A DNA stretch of 64,000 nt, from the NCBI GenBank assembly GCA_964489125.1, contig CAZAXY010000002.1, positions 21,896-85,895 on the forward strand. Direction: 5' to 3'. The notes below the pieces were generated by a model. It had not been told where the DNA came from. It ran no database searches and saw nothing but the letters and a program-made list of their open reading frames with translations. The position numbers and the translations under genes are program-made. This stretch comes from GYS-P2D sp964489125 (GTDB taxonomy: Bacteria > Bacteroidota > Bacteroidia > Chitinophagales > Saprospiraceae). Positions 9,102-19,015 of this stretch are shown piece by piece (position 1 is the stretch's first letter; each line of letters opens with the position of its first letter).

Positions 9102-10430
9102 TTAAAAGTCAGTGTCAGGAGCTGCTTCAAAAAACTCCTTGGTATAGGTAAAAATCTTTTTGATCCACTTATTCTCTTGTTCTCTACCCATATTCACTGG
9201 TGAGTCTTCACCATTCAGAACTGCTTCTTCAGTTGTTTCAATTTGTTTTTTGATCTCCTCATTGTTAATTGCATGAATCAAGAGACCTATTCCTGTAGCA
9301 TATATTGGACTTGCCAATGCACTGCTGTAGCCATGAGCTAAATGCTCGATAGGTTGGCCTTTACGACAGTTCATTCCAGTATGATATTCGGCTAGTAGGT
9401 TGATATGCTTCAGCAATGATCCACCACCGGTAAGTACCAGACCCGCTATCAATTTCTTTTCAAATCCCGATCGACGGATTTCCCAGAATACATAATCAAA
9501 TATCTCCTCAACACGTGCTTGAATAATACGAGCCAGGTTCTTTTCAGAAATCTCCTTATGCTCACGGCCTCTCAGACCTGGGATTGTTATTATTCTGTTG
9601 TCGTAGATTTCCTCTGCCAAGGCCGAACCAAATCTCACTTTCAACTTTTCAGCTTGGTCATGCATTACGGTACACCCTTCTTGGATATCCTTAGTGATCA
9701 CATTACCTCCAAATGGTATCACAGCTGTATGCCGTATGATACCGTCTTTGAATATAGTAATATCAGTAGTTCCTCCCCCAATGTCTATCAGGGCTACCCC
9801 AGCTTCTTTCTCCTCATCAGAGAGCACCGCTGAGGCAGATGCAATAGGCTCTAGAGTTATGTCAACTACATTGAGGCCTACCTTCTCAACGCAGCGCATG
9901 ATATTCTTAGAAGCAGAGATCTGACCAGTAATAATATGAAAGTTAGCTTCTAATCTAACGCCGGACATACCTACTGGATCAATGATATCTCTCTCATCAT
10001 CTACAGAAAATTCTTGTGGAATAACATGCAATATTTTATCGCCTGGCGGCAGCACCAATCGGTACATATCATTAATGAGCTTATCTACATCTTCGACACT
10101 GATTTCAGATGTCACATCACTCCGTACTAATAAGCCTCTGTGATGTAAGCTCTTGATATGTTGTCCCGCAATACCTACATGAATGTCATGAAACTTCATA
10201 CCTGCATTGCGCTCGGCAATTTCGATAGCATCGCTAATCGCTTTGACCGTCTTATCTATATTGGAAACAACACCACGAGAAACGCCCTCGGAAGCAACTG
10301 TACCTACTCCGATTATATCGATCTTGTCGTATTCATTTCTACACCCAGCTATAGCACATACCTTGGTCGTACCGATATCAATCGCTATGACAATGTCCTT
10401 CGGGTCATATGTAGACTCAGTTTTCATCAT
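9102..10430 (-). CDS. ftsA: Cell division protein FtsA
   Basis: A 442-residue actin-like ATPase that tethers FtsZ to the membrane. The phosphate-1 motif is VIAIDIGTTKVCAIAG near residue 14; phosphate-2 is LIDIGGGTTDITIF near 213; the adenosine motif is GLVLTGGGSLL near 333. The SHS2 (1C) insert lies between these. The C-terminus (ENKWIKKIFTYTKEFFEAAPD) is amphipathic with Lys, Ile and Phe on one face, as expected for the membrane-targeting helix. A second Met codon follows the first and could also be used. It is 8 bases after ftsQ. Confidence 0.97.
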   Translation of the reverse strand: MMKTESTYDPKDIVIAIDIGTTKVCAIAGCRNEYDKIDIIGVGTVASEGVSRGVVSNIDKTVKAISDAIEIAERNAGMKFHDIHVGIAGQHIKSLHHRGLLVRSDVTSEISVEDVDKLINDMYRLVLPPGDKILHVIPQEFSVDDERDIIDPVGMSGVRLEANFHIITGQISASKNIMRCVEKVGLNVVDITLEPIASASAVLSDEEKEAGVALIDIGGGTTDITIFKDGIIRHTAVIPFGGNVITKDIQEGCTVMHDQAEKLKVRFGSALAEEIYDNRIITIPGLRGREHKEISEKNLARIIQARVEEIFDYVFWEIRRSGFEKKLIAGLVLTGGGSLLKHINLLAEYHTGMNCRKGQPIEHLAHGYSSALASPIYATGIGLLIHAINNEEIKKQIETTEEAVLNGEDSPVNMGREQENKWIKKIFTYTKEFFEAAPDTDF

Positions 10431-10438
10431 TTCATTTT

Positions 10439-11242
10439 TTATGGCTGTGGTTCAAGTGTTCGACCTACTACCTGATTCTTATAGGAAATATCAAGTTCGT
10501 CGTACTTATCCCACATATTATCTTTGGCCATTCGCTTATAAAATTTCTTTAGATTATAGGATAATTTTCTTTCGAGGTAATCCATATAGTCTAATACTAT
10601 CTTGTGTTCTCCGACTTTAGGAACAAGCACAATTCGTCCTGATCGCTCAAAATGAATCTGCTCTATTAGTGACCTGAGAAAATCATCTTTATTGATGAGT
10701 GATCCAATCTCATAGGCTTTATGTATCCTATTGTCGTCATTTACTTTCCAGCTCGGTTGGTATTTGTTGAAGTATCCAGTTACGATGGGTACTCTTACTG
10801 CCCTGTACTGCGATTTGCTCACGTAGGAGCCTCCTTGATCGAGATAATAGTCCTGACCGTTGACCCCTTTAAATCGCAGTATCGGACGTCGCTGCTCGAT
10901 GTCTACATGTAGTGTATGCTGTGCATCTATGTATATATCTGCATCGTGGACTCTATTATCATCTTTTATAGCCGCTTCGATTTGTCTGATGTCCAATTTT
11001 TTGATGGTCGCAGTCTTTATATTGACTGCAGAAACATCGTTTAAGACATCAATCATCTCGTCTTTAACTATCAAGTCTCGCATCCCCTCGATGCTATCAA
11101 CATCGATCTGAATATCTTGAATAGTTTTGTTGTTGGTTTGCTGGATGGCTATACCCCAAACAACCAACAGGGCAACAATAGCAAGATTCCATCCTACTCG
11201 CCCAAATGCGAACATATTAAAATTTTCTTTAATATTAAACAT
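10439..11242 (-). CDS. ftsQ: Cell division protein FtsQ/DivIB
   Basis: A 267-residue bitopic membrane protein. A short cytosolic N-terminus leads to one transmembrane helix (WNLAIVALLVVWGIAI, about residues 18-34). A POTRA-like domain follows (KLDIRQIEAAIKDDNRVHDADI), then the FtsQ beta-domain with RPILRFKGVNGQDYYLDQGG near 115, typical of the family. It acts in the periplasm as a scaffold with FtsL and FtsB. Its start directly abuts the murC stop, and ftsA follows 8 bases after its own stop. Sequence identity to FtsQ is generally low in this phylum, so the call rests partly on gene order. Confidence 0.9.
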   Translation of the reverse strand: MFNIKENFNMFAFGRVGWNLAIVALLVVWGIAIQQTNNKTIQDIQIDVDSIEGMRDLIVKDEMIDVLNDVSAVNIKTATIKKLDIRQIEAAIKDDNRVHDADIYIDAQHTLHVDIEQRRPILRFKGVNGQDYYLDQGGSYVSKSQYRAVRVPIVTGYFNKYQPSWKVNDDNRIHKAYEIGSLINKDDFLRSLIEQIHFERSGRIVLVPKVGEHKIVLDYMDYLERKLSYNLKKFYKRMAKDNMWDKYDELDISYKNQVVGRTLEPQP

Positions 11243-12607
11243 TTATTGTAGCATATTCAAGATTTTGGGAATTAGTTTGCTGATATCACCTGCACCAAGC
11301 ATCAATAAGACCTCATAGTGCTGTTTATCCCAGTTTTCGACCCATTCAGACATTGTCATCATAGATTTGTCATCCAGAGTAATCAGATCATATATTAAAG
11401 CAGAAGACACCCCTATTCGAGGAAGCTCTCGGGCGGGATAAATGGGCAATAGTGTCACGTCATCTGCTGCATCGAGAGACTGTGCAAACTCTACATGAAA
11501 ATCGTATGTCCGTGAGAACAGATGTGGCTGAAAGACCACGGACAGTCTGTTATTGGGGAAATTATCACGTGTAGCTTTTATCGCAGCGGCAATCTCGGCT
11601 GGGTGATGCGCATAATCATCAATGACAACTAGTTCTTCTGATCTATAGACGATATCATAGCGGCGTCGAATTCCCTCAAAGCTGCTTATGCCTTGTGCCA
11701 ACACCTCATCTGCTATGCCTATAGACGAACACACAGCTAAGGCTGCAGTGGTATTATATAAATTGTGCAGACCCGGTAAATCAATCTGCCCAGAGGCTCC
11801 GTCCTGTCCGAAGGTAAAACGCATTCTCCCTCGGTCACAAGTCATAGATTGCGTGCTATAACTCAATGCTTCATCACCATAACCGAAACTATGCACTGAG
11901 ATGTTCTGGCCTCTCAGGTCTTCGAGCCACATAGCATCATTCCAGAAGTCAGTAATGTCATCACGCACCCAGAGGCTGCCACCCGATTGTATCTGTAGCG
12001 TGAACTGCCTAAATGAATCTACCAAAGCTTGTCGATCACCGTATACATCGAGATGATCGGCATCCATCGCCTGAATAATGGCAATGGTCGGGAACAAGCG
12101 CAAAAAAGACCTGTCATATTCGTCAGCCTCAACGACCACCCAGTCATTGCCAGTGTGAAGGAAGTTGCTCTCATAACCTTTAATTATACCTCCTACAAAT
12201 CCTGTCATCTCCGTGCCGGCATGATATAACAGATGTGATAAGATGGCACTTGTAGAAGTCTTACCATGTGTTCCCGCAACAGCGATGACTTGTTGATCTG
12301 ATAGAATGATCTTAAGCGCCTCTGATCTCTTGTAAAGCGGAAGCTTATGTTCACGGCAATAACTCAACTCTTTGTGGGTCTCTGGTATAGCTGGCGTATA
12401 GATTACCATGTCAATAGCTCCACTTACATGATCTACATCCTCATAATTATATACTGTGATCCCTTCAGATCTCAGTTCTCTGATGAGCGGAGTATCATCG
12501 CGATCATACCCAGATACGACGACTCCATTCTGTTGAAGATACCTCGCTACGGCACTCATCCCTATACCTCCAATTCCAATAAAATATGCAGTATTAATGG
12601 TTATCAT
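11243..12607 (-). CDS. murC: UDP-N-acetylmuramate-L-alanine ligase
   Basis: A 454-residue cytosolic Mur ligase that adds L-Ala to UDP-MurNAc with ATP. The UDP-binding Rossmann motif is YFIGIGGIGMSAVARYL at residue 8, the ATP P-loop is VAGTHGKTSTSAIL near 110, and the domain-3 motif VVIDDYAHHPAEI near 325 contains the His pair characteristic of MurC. Length is normal for the family. Its first four bases overlap the murG stop, and ftsQ starts immediately after it. Confidence 0.97.
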   Translation of the reverse strand: MITINTAYFIGIGGIGMSAVARYLQQNGVVVSGYDRDDTPLIRELRSEGITVYNYEDVDHVSGAIDMVIYTPAIPETHKELSYCREHKLPLYKRSEALKIILSDQQVIAVAGTHGKTSTSAILSHLLYHAGTEMTGFVGGIIKGYESNFLHTGNDWVVVEADEYDRSFLRLFPTIAIIQAMDADHLDVYGDRQALVDSFRQFTLQIQSGGSLWVRDDITDFWNDAMWLEDLRGQNISVHSFGYGDEALSYSTQSMTCDRGRMRFTFGQDGASGQIDLPGLHNLYNTTAALAVCSSIGIADEVLAQGISSFEGIRRRYDIVYRSEELVVIDDYAHHPAEIAAAIKATRDNFPNNRLSVVFQPHLFSRTYDFHVEFAQSLDAADDVTLLPIYPARELPRIGVSSALIYDLITLDDKSMMTMSEWVENWDKQHYEVLLMLGAGDISKLIPKILNMLQ

Positions 12608-13695
12608 CCTTGGGCGAGCTTTATGAGTTCATCTGCTATTAACTCGACTGCCTTAGGATATGCCATTGCAGAAATATTTTGTTCTAGAAGCTTTCTTCTT
12701 TCTTCATTGGACACTAACTCCTTTACCACTTCTAAGAATTGCTCTGAGAAGTTCTTGTCTTCAATCATGATTGCCGCATCTTGCTCGACGAGCGCCATGG
12801 CATTCTTAGTTTGATGATCCTCGGCCACATTAGGTGATGGCACCAGGACAGTTGTCTTCTGCTGGATGCATAACTCAGATACAGATAATGCCCCCGCTCT
12901 ACTGATCACGACATCTGCAGCTGCATATGCCATCATCATATCATCAATAAACGACATGATATGTACATGTGGCAATTGAGCAGATTCGCATGACTGATAC
13001 TCATCTATATATAACTGCCCACACTGCCAGATATACTGAGTGTCGCTATAGTGCTTGAGAGATTCATGGTTATCTCTTAGGCCTCGATTAAGTGTCCGTG
13101 CTCCTAGGCTCCCACCGATTATGAGAACAGTCTTCTTCTTAATATCTAATTTAAAATGAGCTATTCCTCGTTCTTTAGATGCTCTCTGAAGTAACTGACT
13201 TCTGATTGGATTGCCAGTAAGTAGTGTATGTCTTTTAGGAAAGTACTGTCGCGCTTTATCATAAGCTACGGCGATACGGTGCACGCGATTAGCCAATATC
13301 TTGTTGGTGATGCCGGGGTAAGAGTTTTGCTCTTGGATCAGTGTCGGCGTCTTCATAAGAGTTGCCATATATAGAGCTGCACCGCTGGCATACCCTCCAA
13401 ATCCCGCTGCAACATTCGGCCGAAAGCGCTTGAGGATGAAATACGCCGAAAACAAACTCCAAAACAACTTGATAGGAAACAGAATATTCCTCAGTGTCAA
13501 CTGACGTTGCAGGCCTGAGATCCATAGCCCTTTAATTTCAAATCCTGCCTTAGGAACTTTGGTCATTTCCATCTTTCCCTTAGCACCAATAAATAAAATC
13601 TCTGCATCGGGATACCTTCGGCGCACTTCTTGTGCAACCGCTACAGCTGGAAATATATGTCCCCCAGTTCCCCCGCCACTAAAAACTATGCGCAT
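12604..13695 (-). CDS. murG: UDP-GlcNAc:lipid I N-acetylglucosaminyltransferase
   Basis: A 363-residue GT28 enzyme that makes lipid II on the inner face of the cytoplasmic membrane. The N-terminal G-loop is FSGGGTGGHIFPAVAVA at residue 4. The second G-loop VLIIGGSLGARTLN is near 188, and the UDP-GlcNAc site is ADVVISRAGALSVSELCI near 267, followed by VPSPNVAEDHQTKNA. It overlaps ftsW upstream by 17 bases and murC downstream by 4, so translation is probably coupled across all three. Confidence 0.97.
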   Translation of the reverse strand: MRIVFSGGGTGGHIFPAVAVAQEVRRRYPDAEILFIGAKGKMEMTKVPKAGFEIKGLWISGLQRQLTLRNILFPIKLFWSLFSAYFILKRFRPNVAAGFGGYASGAALYMATLMKTPTLIQEQNSYPGITNKILANRVHRIAVAYDKARQYFPKRHTLLTGNPIRSQLLQRASKERGIAHFKLDIKKKTVLIIGGSLGARTLNRGLRDNHESLKHYSDTQYIWQCGQLYIDEYQSCESAQLPHVHIMSFIDDMMMAYAAADVVISRAGALSVSELCIQQKTTVLVPSPNVAEDHQTKNAMALVEQDAAIMIEDKNFSEQFLEVVKELVSNEERRKLLEQNISAMAYPKAVELIADELIKLAQG

Positions 13696-14863
13696 CTCGG
13701 ACTTCTATTTCTAATAACTCCATGCGCTTCTCCTCGGCCTCTTCGACATACCGACTGACACTTAGGATGATACCCAAAGACATACAAGTGAATATCATAG
13801 AAGTTCCTCCCATTGATACAAGAGGTAGAGTCAACCCAGTAACAGGCAACAAATGGACAGAGACGGCGATATTAGCAAAGGCCTGAATCACCAAATTCAA
13901 ACATAGCCCCATAGCGAGTATGGCACCAAAGGCTTTCGGGCATCTTGTTACTATGCCGATACATCTCACCAATAACCATAAGTAAAGGCCAAGGATAAAA
14001 AGAGCACCTATAATGCCATACTCCTCGCAGATAATGGAGTAAATAAAATCGGCATAAGGATATGGCAAATAGTTTTTCTGAAAGCTATCACCTGGGCCTA
14101 CACCAAACCACCCTCCATTGGCAATGGCAATCTTGGACTGTTCAATCTGATACCCACCGTCAGTAAATAAAAAGTCGTTAATCCGAGACGTCCATGTCTC
14201 AATCCTGATCATCTCTGGAAAAATGGTGCCGAGCCCATATATGAAGGCCATACCCAGTGCGCCAAACAAGAATAATACAAAGATGTACTTCATATTTACT
14301 CGGCCAATAAACATCATCAGGATACAGGTCAGAAAGAGCAGAGCTGCTGTTGATAGATCTGCTGGCACAATCAATAGACAAGTGAGTGATACTGCTAGCA
14401 ACACTGGTAAAAAACCAGTTTTAAAGTCCTTTATAACGTCCTGACGAATAGAAAGCGACCGTGCTATAAATAAGATTAAAGTCAGCTTGGCAAGATCTGA
14501 GGTTTGTATAGTTTTATCTATCCAAGGAATCGATATCCAACGACGAGCCTCGTTAATCTCTGTACCAAAAAATATTGTCCATAGTAGCAAAATCAAGGTT
14601 GGTAGTAGTAGATACGGTGCCCATTTGGAGTACTGCATATAATGCAGGTTGTAGCATAAATACATCACTCCACAACCAACAATGATAAAAGCGATCTGCT
14701 GGATCAAGTAGTACTCTGTATTTCCATCTCTCTGGCTAAATGCCATACTACCCGTGGCGCTATAAACTGCCAGTATTGAGAATAGCCCCAATAATCCTAC
14801 AATAAGCCAGATGATCTTATCACCACGCAGGTTATCATATAATTCTGTAATTGTCCTCATCAT
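13679..14863 (-). CDS. ftsW: Lipid II polymerase FtsW (SEDS family)
   Basis: A 394-residue SEDS glycosyltransferase with about ten transmembrane segments, partner of the division-specific PBP. Visible signatures are GGWFGVGPGDSFQKNYLPYPYADFIYSIICEE (cited in part: the GVGPG and YADFIYSIICEE motifs, about residues 256-280), where the essential Asp and Glu of the family fall, and the terminal TGLTLPLVSMGGTS near 350. Division rather than elongation role is inferred from its place between murD and murG. Its start abuts the murD stop. Confidence 0.95.
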   Translation of the reverse strand: MMRTITELYDNLRGDKIIWLIVGLLGLFSILAVYSATGSMAFSQRDGNTEYYLIQQIAFIIVGCGVMYLCYNLHYMQYSKWAPYLLLPTLILLLWTIFFGTEINEARRWISIPWIDKTIQTSDLAKLTLILFIARSLSIRQDVIKDFKTGFLPVLLAVSLTCLLIVPADLSTAALLFLTCILMMFIGRVNMKYIFVLFLFGALGMAFIYGLGTIFPEMIRIETWTSRINDFLFTDGGYQIEQSKIAIANGGWFGVGPGDSFQKNYLPYPYADFIYSIICEEYGIIGALFILGLYLWLLVRCIGIVTRCPKAFGAILAMGLCLNLVIQAFANIAVSVHLLPVTGLTLPLVSMGGTSMIFTCMSLGIILSVSRYVEEAEEKRMELLEIEVRDAHSF

Positions 14864-16159
14864 CTAATTTTTTTTAGTATTCCTCAGTTGTATTACATGA
14901 GCAATGAACTGCTCACCTCGGTCCATATAGTTGTCAAATAGATCAAAACTCGCACATGCTGGCGATAATAAAACTGTATCCCCATGCTCTGCTATTTGTT
15001 CTGCAACTGTGATTGCTGCTTCCATAGAGTCTGTAGAACTTAGCGTAGCTATAGCCCCAAATGCGGCATCAATCTTAGAATTATCTATGCCTAGAGCGAT
15101 CACGTGCTTTACTCGGTCTTGTACCAGTTCTTTGAGTAAGTCATAGTCGTTACCCTTGTCTACACCGCCAACAATCCAAACTATATTGTCAGCAATTGCC
15201 ATCAAAGCATATCGAGTGGAATCAACATTAGTGGCCTTGCTATCATTTATCCAATTGACACCATCTATTGACGCAACAGGTTGCATCCGGTGATCGTCAT
15301 TCACAAAGCTTTTCAACCCTGCATCCACATATTTATCTGATACACCCAGCTGTTGAACAGCACGAATTGCGAACGTCGCATTCATTCGATTATGGTCACC
15401 GCTCAGATATGCATTGTTAATTGGTGGATGTCTGTCATCATAAGAGATAGCCATGTGAGTCATGTGTGGGTTATTGAAATCCATACGATCTACAATTGCC
15501 TGATTATCAGCATTGTAAATAAAAACATCCTGATCCCTCTGGTATAACTTGATCTTCATCTTAGTGTCAGCATACTCTGCAAAATCATAATTATATCGAT
15601 CTAAATGATCTGGAGTAATGTTGAGTAATAATGCAAGGTCTGGTCTAAAACTATTGATATCTTCAAGCTGAAAACTACTTACTTCAATCACATAATAATC
15701 CACAGGGTCATCCATCAACAAACTGCTAAAAGATGGGCCTAAATTCCCTCCCTTTAAGGCTCTATAGCCGGCCGTTATGAGTAGATGGTGAATCAGGTTG
15801 GTAGTAGTTGTTTTACCATTAGAGCCCGTTATCGCAATCATCTTGGCGTTATCTGGCAGGTATCTACTCGCTAACTCTATCTCAGAAATTATTGCTACGT
15901 TCTCTTGCCTCAATTGTTGAACTGCTTTAGCCTCCTGAGGAATCCCTGGACTCTTAACAAGAGTATGACATGCAGATAACTGATCAATAGAATGTCCCCC
16001 TTCTTCGAACTTAATATCCTGATCTCTTAGTGACTTACGGCTAGCTGCCCCAAGCTCACCATATTCACTTAGAAATACCGACACACCTCTACTGTGCGCC
16101 AACATAGCAGCTCCAAAACCGCTTGCGCCACCACCTAATATTCCCAGGTCGTATGCCAT
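14864..16159 (-). CDS. murD: UDP-N-acetylmuramoylalanine-D-glutamate ligase
   Basis: A 431-residue cytosolic Mur ligase that adds D-Glu. The N-terminal Rossmann start is LGILGGGASGFGAAMLA, the P-loop is AITGSNGKTTTTNLI near residue 110, and the domain-3 motif is WINDSKATNVDSTRYAL near 300, which is diagnostic for MurD. The TLLSPACASFDLFDNYMDRG motif near 396 is also typical. Its stop and start abut ftsW and mraY with no gap. Confidence 0.97.
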   Translation of the reverse strand: MAYDLGILGGGASGFGAAMLAHSRGVSVFLSEYGELGAASRKSLRDQDIKFEEGGHSIDQLSACHTLVKSPGIPQEAKAVQQLRQENVAIISEIELASRYLPDNAKMIAITGSNGKTTTTNLIHHLLITAGYRALKGGNLGPSFSSLLMDDPVDYYVIEVSSFQLEDINSFRPDLALLLNITPDHLDRYNYDFAEYADTKMKIKLYQRDQDVFIYNADNQAIVDRMDFNNPHMTHMAISYDDRHPPINNAYLSGDHNRMNATFAIRAVQQLGVSDKYVDAGLKSFVNDDHRMQPVASIDGVNWINDSKATNVDSTRYALMAIADNIVWIVGGVDKGNDYDLLKELVQDRVKHVIALGIDNSKIDAAFGAIATLSSTDSMEAAITVAEQIAEHGDTVLLSPACASFDLFDNYMDRGEQFIAHVIQLRNTKKN

Positions 16160-17413
16160 TTATCGGATCTTAAGTGTAACAATGGCCAGTATGGCGAGGA
16201 TAACACCTACAATCCAAAATCGAGTTACAATCTTAGATTCGTGCATGCCCATCTTTTGATAGTGATGGTGCAATGGCGACATCCTGAATATGCGGCGTCC
16301 TTCACCAAACTTACGCTTGGTATACTTGAAATACGAAACCTGCAGAGTTACTGAGAGAGCTTCAATGAAGAACACTCCACAGATCAATGGAATCATAACT
16401 TCCTTCCTCAGGATTACACATAGTGTTGCAATAACACCTCCGAGTGCTAAGCTGCCCGTATCGCCCATGAAGACTCTTGCCGGATATGAATTGTACCAAA
16501 GAAAACCCACACAAGCACCGATCAATGCCGCAGTAAAAATCACCACCTCCTGAGACTGTGGCAAAAACATAATGTTCAGGTAATCAGCAAACAACGAGTT
16601 ACTCGATACGTATGCGAATATTGCCAAAGAAATGGCAATAATCGCAGATATTCCAGCTGCCAAGCCATCGATGCCGTCGGTGAGATTCGCAGCATTACTT
16701 ACTGCTGTTATTATAAATATGACAAATGGAATAAAGAATATCCAATAGATCTTATCGGCATTATGTCCAGCAAAGGATGCAAGCTCTCGGTAGTTCAAGT
16801 TATTATTTTTGAAGAATGGAAAGTTAGTTAAGCCCGTCTTGACATAGGCATACTCTTTGGTTTCTCCAGAATTCTGCTCTATAGATATCTGGTTAACGAT
16901 AGGATAGTTCTGAGCCCTGGCTTCATCAAGTGGTACCCGTATTACTACATCATCATGAAAGAACATCGTCAAGCCTATGAATATGCCAAGCACTACTTGG
17001 CCCATTATTTTAAACCTACTACTAAGTCCGCCTTTATCCTTCTTAAATACTTTAATATAGTCGTCAACACCGCCCACAAAAGCCATCCACAGTACTGAGA
17101 CAAGTAATATCTGAATGTAGATGTTAGTAAGTGATGTGAATAATAGGCAAGGTATTACGATAGCCAGTACAATGATTATACCCCCCATCGTTGGCGTTCC
17201 TTCTTTTTCTTTCTGCCCTTCTAAACCAAGGTCTCGGATACTCTCGCCAATCTGTAATGATCTTAGTTTATTAATGATCCGATTGCCCCATACTATTGAT
17301 ATTAGCAGTGACGTAATTATTGCCATTGCAGACCTAAAACTGACATACTGGAACAATCGTGCGCCAGGCAGTGTAACACTTTGATCAAAATATTGGATTA
17401 AATCGTAAAGCAT
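16160..17413 (-). CDS. mraY: Phospho-N-acetylmuramoyl-pentapeptide transferase
   Basis: A 417-residue integral membrane enzyme that makes lipid I. The conserved loops are EGTPTMGGII near residue 72 with FVGGVDDYIKV near 115, NAANLTDGIDGLAAG near 243, and the HHHYQKMGMHE triad near 382. It is longer than the roughly 360-residue enterobacterial enzyme because of an insert near residues 155-225 (RVPLDEARAQNYPIVNQ and following), which is usual in Bacteroidota. It abuts murD, but 137 bases separate it from murE, and that gap holds a terminator-like hairpin. Confidence 0.97.
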   Translation of the reverse strand: MLYDLIQYFDQSVTLPGARLFQYVSFRSAMAIITSLLISIVWGNRIINKLRSLQIGESIRDLGLEGQKEKEGTPTMGGIIIVLAIVIPCLLFTSLTNIYIQILLVSVLWMAFVGGVDDYIKVFKKDKGGLSSRFKIMGQVVLGIFIGLTMFFHDDVVIRVPLDEARAQNYPIVNQISIEQNSGETKEYAYVKTGLTNFPFFKNNNLNYRELASFAGHNADKIYWIFFIPFVIFIITAVSNAANLTDGIDGLAAGISAIIAISLAIFAYVSSNSLFADYLNIMFLPQSQEVVIFTAALIGACVGFLWYNSYPARVFMGDTGSLALGGVIATLCVILRKEVMIPLICGVFFIEALSVTLQVSYFKYTKRKFGEGRRIFRMSPLHHHYQKMGMHESKIVTRFWIVGVILAILAIVTLKIR

Positions 17414-17465
17414 CTTAAAGCTTCTTCTTTCAATATTGATCTATTATCAACAGCCTTAAACCAAA

Positions 17466-17509
17466 ACAAAAAAGCAGTGGGTCCGAAACTTTTTTCGGCA
17501 CACCACTGC
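17466..17509 (-). terminator. Terminator-like hairpin between murE and mraY
   Basis: On the minus strand a stem pairs GCAGTGG with CCACTGC (17503-17509 with 17474-17480) and an inner stem CCGAAA with TTTCGG (17493-17498 with 17483-17488). It is directly followed by a U-rich tract from the A-run at 17467-17473. It lies 41 bases past the murE stop and about 50 before the mraY start, in the middle of an otherwise tightly packed cluster. It could be a partial terminator or an RNA-processing or stability element; the structure is seen, the effect is inferred. Confidence 0.7.
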
Positions 17510-17550
17510 AACTGTTAAAACCAACCTGAGAATGATAATAGAACCTAATC

Positions 17551-19008
17551 TTATATGTCTTTAGATAAAATATCTTTTACTGTTTCTTGATCGCTGAAAT
17601 AATGCTTCACTCCTCCTATCTCCTGGTAAGTCTCATGTCCTTTGCCAGCAATAATCACAACATCCTCTCGTCCTGCAAGCATAATGGCAGTTTTTATCGC
17701 CATAGACCTATCAGTCATAGATAACAACTTATTTTTATTGCTCACAGCTACTCCATCAATCATGTCATCAATTATTGATTGAGGATCTTCTGATCGTGGA
17801 TTATCAGATGTCAGCACCACATAATCACAATATGATACTGCTATCTGAGCCATCAAAGGCCTCTTAACTCGATCACGGTCTCCTCCACATCCAACAACAA
17901 CGATAGTCTTACCCTTGTAATCAGCACGTACGGACTTAAGCACATTGTCCAATGCATCTGGAGTATGGGCATAATCTACTATTACATAAGGCCGTTGATG
18001 CACTACTTCCATCCTGCCTTTAGGCGGCGTGATAGCGCTCAAACTCTCTAACAACTCCATCTGATCGACATCGAGCAATTGCTCAACAACACCGTATACA
18101 GCAGTCAGATTGTACACATTAAACCGACCAACAAGCCGAGTATAAAACTGCACATCGTTTATACTTACCAGCATACTTTCTGCCCCAGATGACAAGACTT
18201 TGGCTTTATAATCCGCAAAGGACCTCAATCCATAAGTCAAGACTTTTGCATCGGTGTTTTGCGTCATTGTAGGACCATTACTATCATCAATATTTACAAT
18301 AGCAATTGCGTCCTTGCTCAGTCCGTCAAAAAGCATTTTCTTAGCTGCGATATAGTTCTTGAATGTATCATGATAATCTAGATGATCATGAGTAATATTG
18401 GTAAATACCGCAACATCAAAATCTACATCTTGCACTCTGTATTGATGCAATGCATGTGAGCTAACTTCCATAAAAACATAAGAGCAGCCTGCTTCGTACA
18501 TGCGACTAAAATAGTCATGCAATACATAAGCATCAGGAGTTGTCATCTGAGCATCAACGCGCTCATCTCCAATCAATATTTCAACGGTGGAAATCAATCC
18601 AACCTTATAACCCATTCCTTTGAATAAGCCGTTCAACAATGATGCAACAGAGGTCTTTCCATTAGTCCCTGTGACACCAATAATAATCAGTTTTTCGGAT
18701 GGCCTTTCGAACCAATTAGAACACATTTTAGAATACGCAATCCTAGTGTTTTCGCACTTCAGGATAGCCACAGATTGCGGCATTTCTTGATTAAAATCAC
18801 GATCAACAACTACCGCCACAGCTCCCTTTTCGATCGCCATATTCACATACTTATGACCATCGAAAGACTCGCCTCTGATTGCCACAAATAAGTGTCCTTT
18901 TTTCACTTTTCGAGAATCATTAGTGATTCCATTGATCACTACATTTTCCGTTCTCGATTTATCAACTTTATCGAGCTCCCTGATTACTTTATCAAGGTTC
19001 GCTTTCAC
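17551..19008 (-). CDS. murE: UDP-MurNAc-tripeptide synthetase MurE
   Basis: A 485-residue cytosolic Mur ligase that adds the third stem residue. The P-loop is IGVTGTNGKTSVASLL near residue 112, and domain 3 starts with VIVDYAHTPDALDNVL near 345. The specificity loop reads TSDNPRSEDPQSIIDDM near 408: the DNPR motif marks the meso-diaminopimelate-adding enzyme, so the peptidoglycan is predicted to be DAP-type. It starts 7 bases after the ftsI stop. The downstream gap to mraY carries a terminator-like hairpin. Confidence 0.96.
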   Translation of the reverse strand: MKANLDKVIRELDKVDKSRTENVVINGITNDSRKVKKGHLFVAIRGESFDGHKYVNMAIEKGAVAVVVDRDFNQEMPQSVAILKCENTRIAYSKMCSNWFERPSEKLIIIGVTGTNGKTSVASLLNGLFKGMGYKVGLISTVEILIGDERVDAQMTTPDAYVLHDYFSRMYEAGCSYVFMEVSSHALHQYRVQDVDFDVAVFTNITHDHLDYHDTFKNYIAAKKMLFDGLSKDAIAIVNIDDSNGPTMTQNTDAKVLTYGLRSFADYKAKVLSSGAESMLVSINDVQFYTRLVGRFNVYNLTAVYGVVEQLLDVDQMELLESLSAITPPKGRMEVVHQRPYVIVDYAHTPDALDNVLKSVRADYKGKTIVVVGCGGDRDRVKRPLMAQIAVSYCDYVVLTSDNPRSEDPQSIIDDMIDGVAVSNKNKLLSMTDRSMAIKTAIMLAGREDVVIIAGKGHETYQEIGGVKHYFSDQETVKDILSKDI

Positions 19009-19015
19009 AAATATA

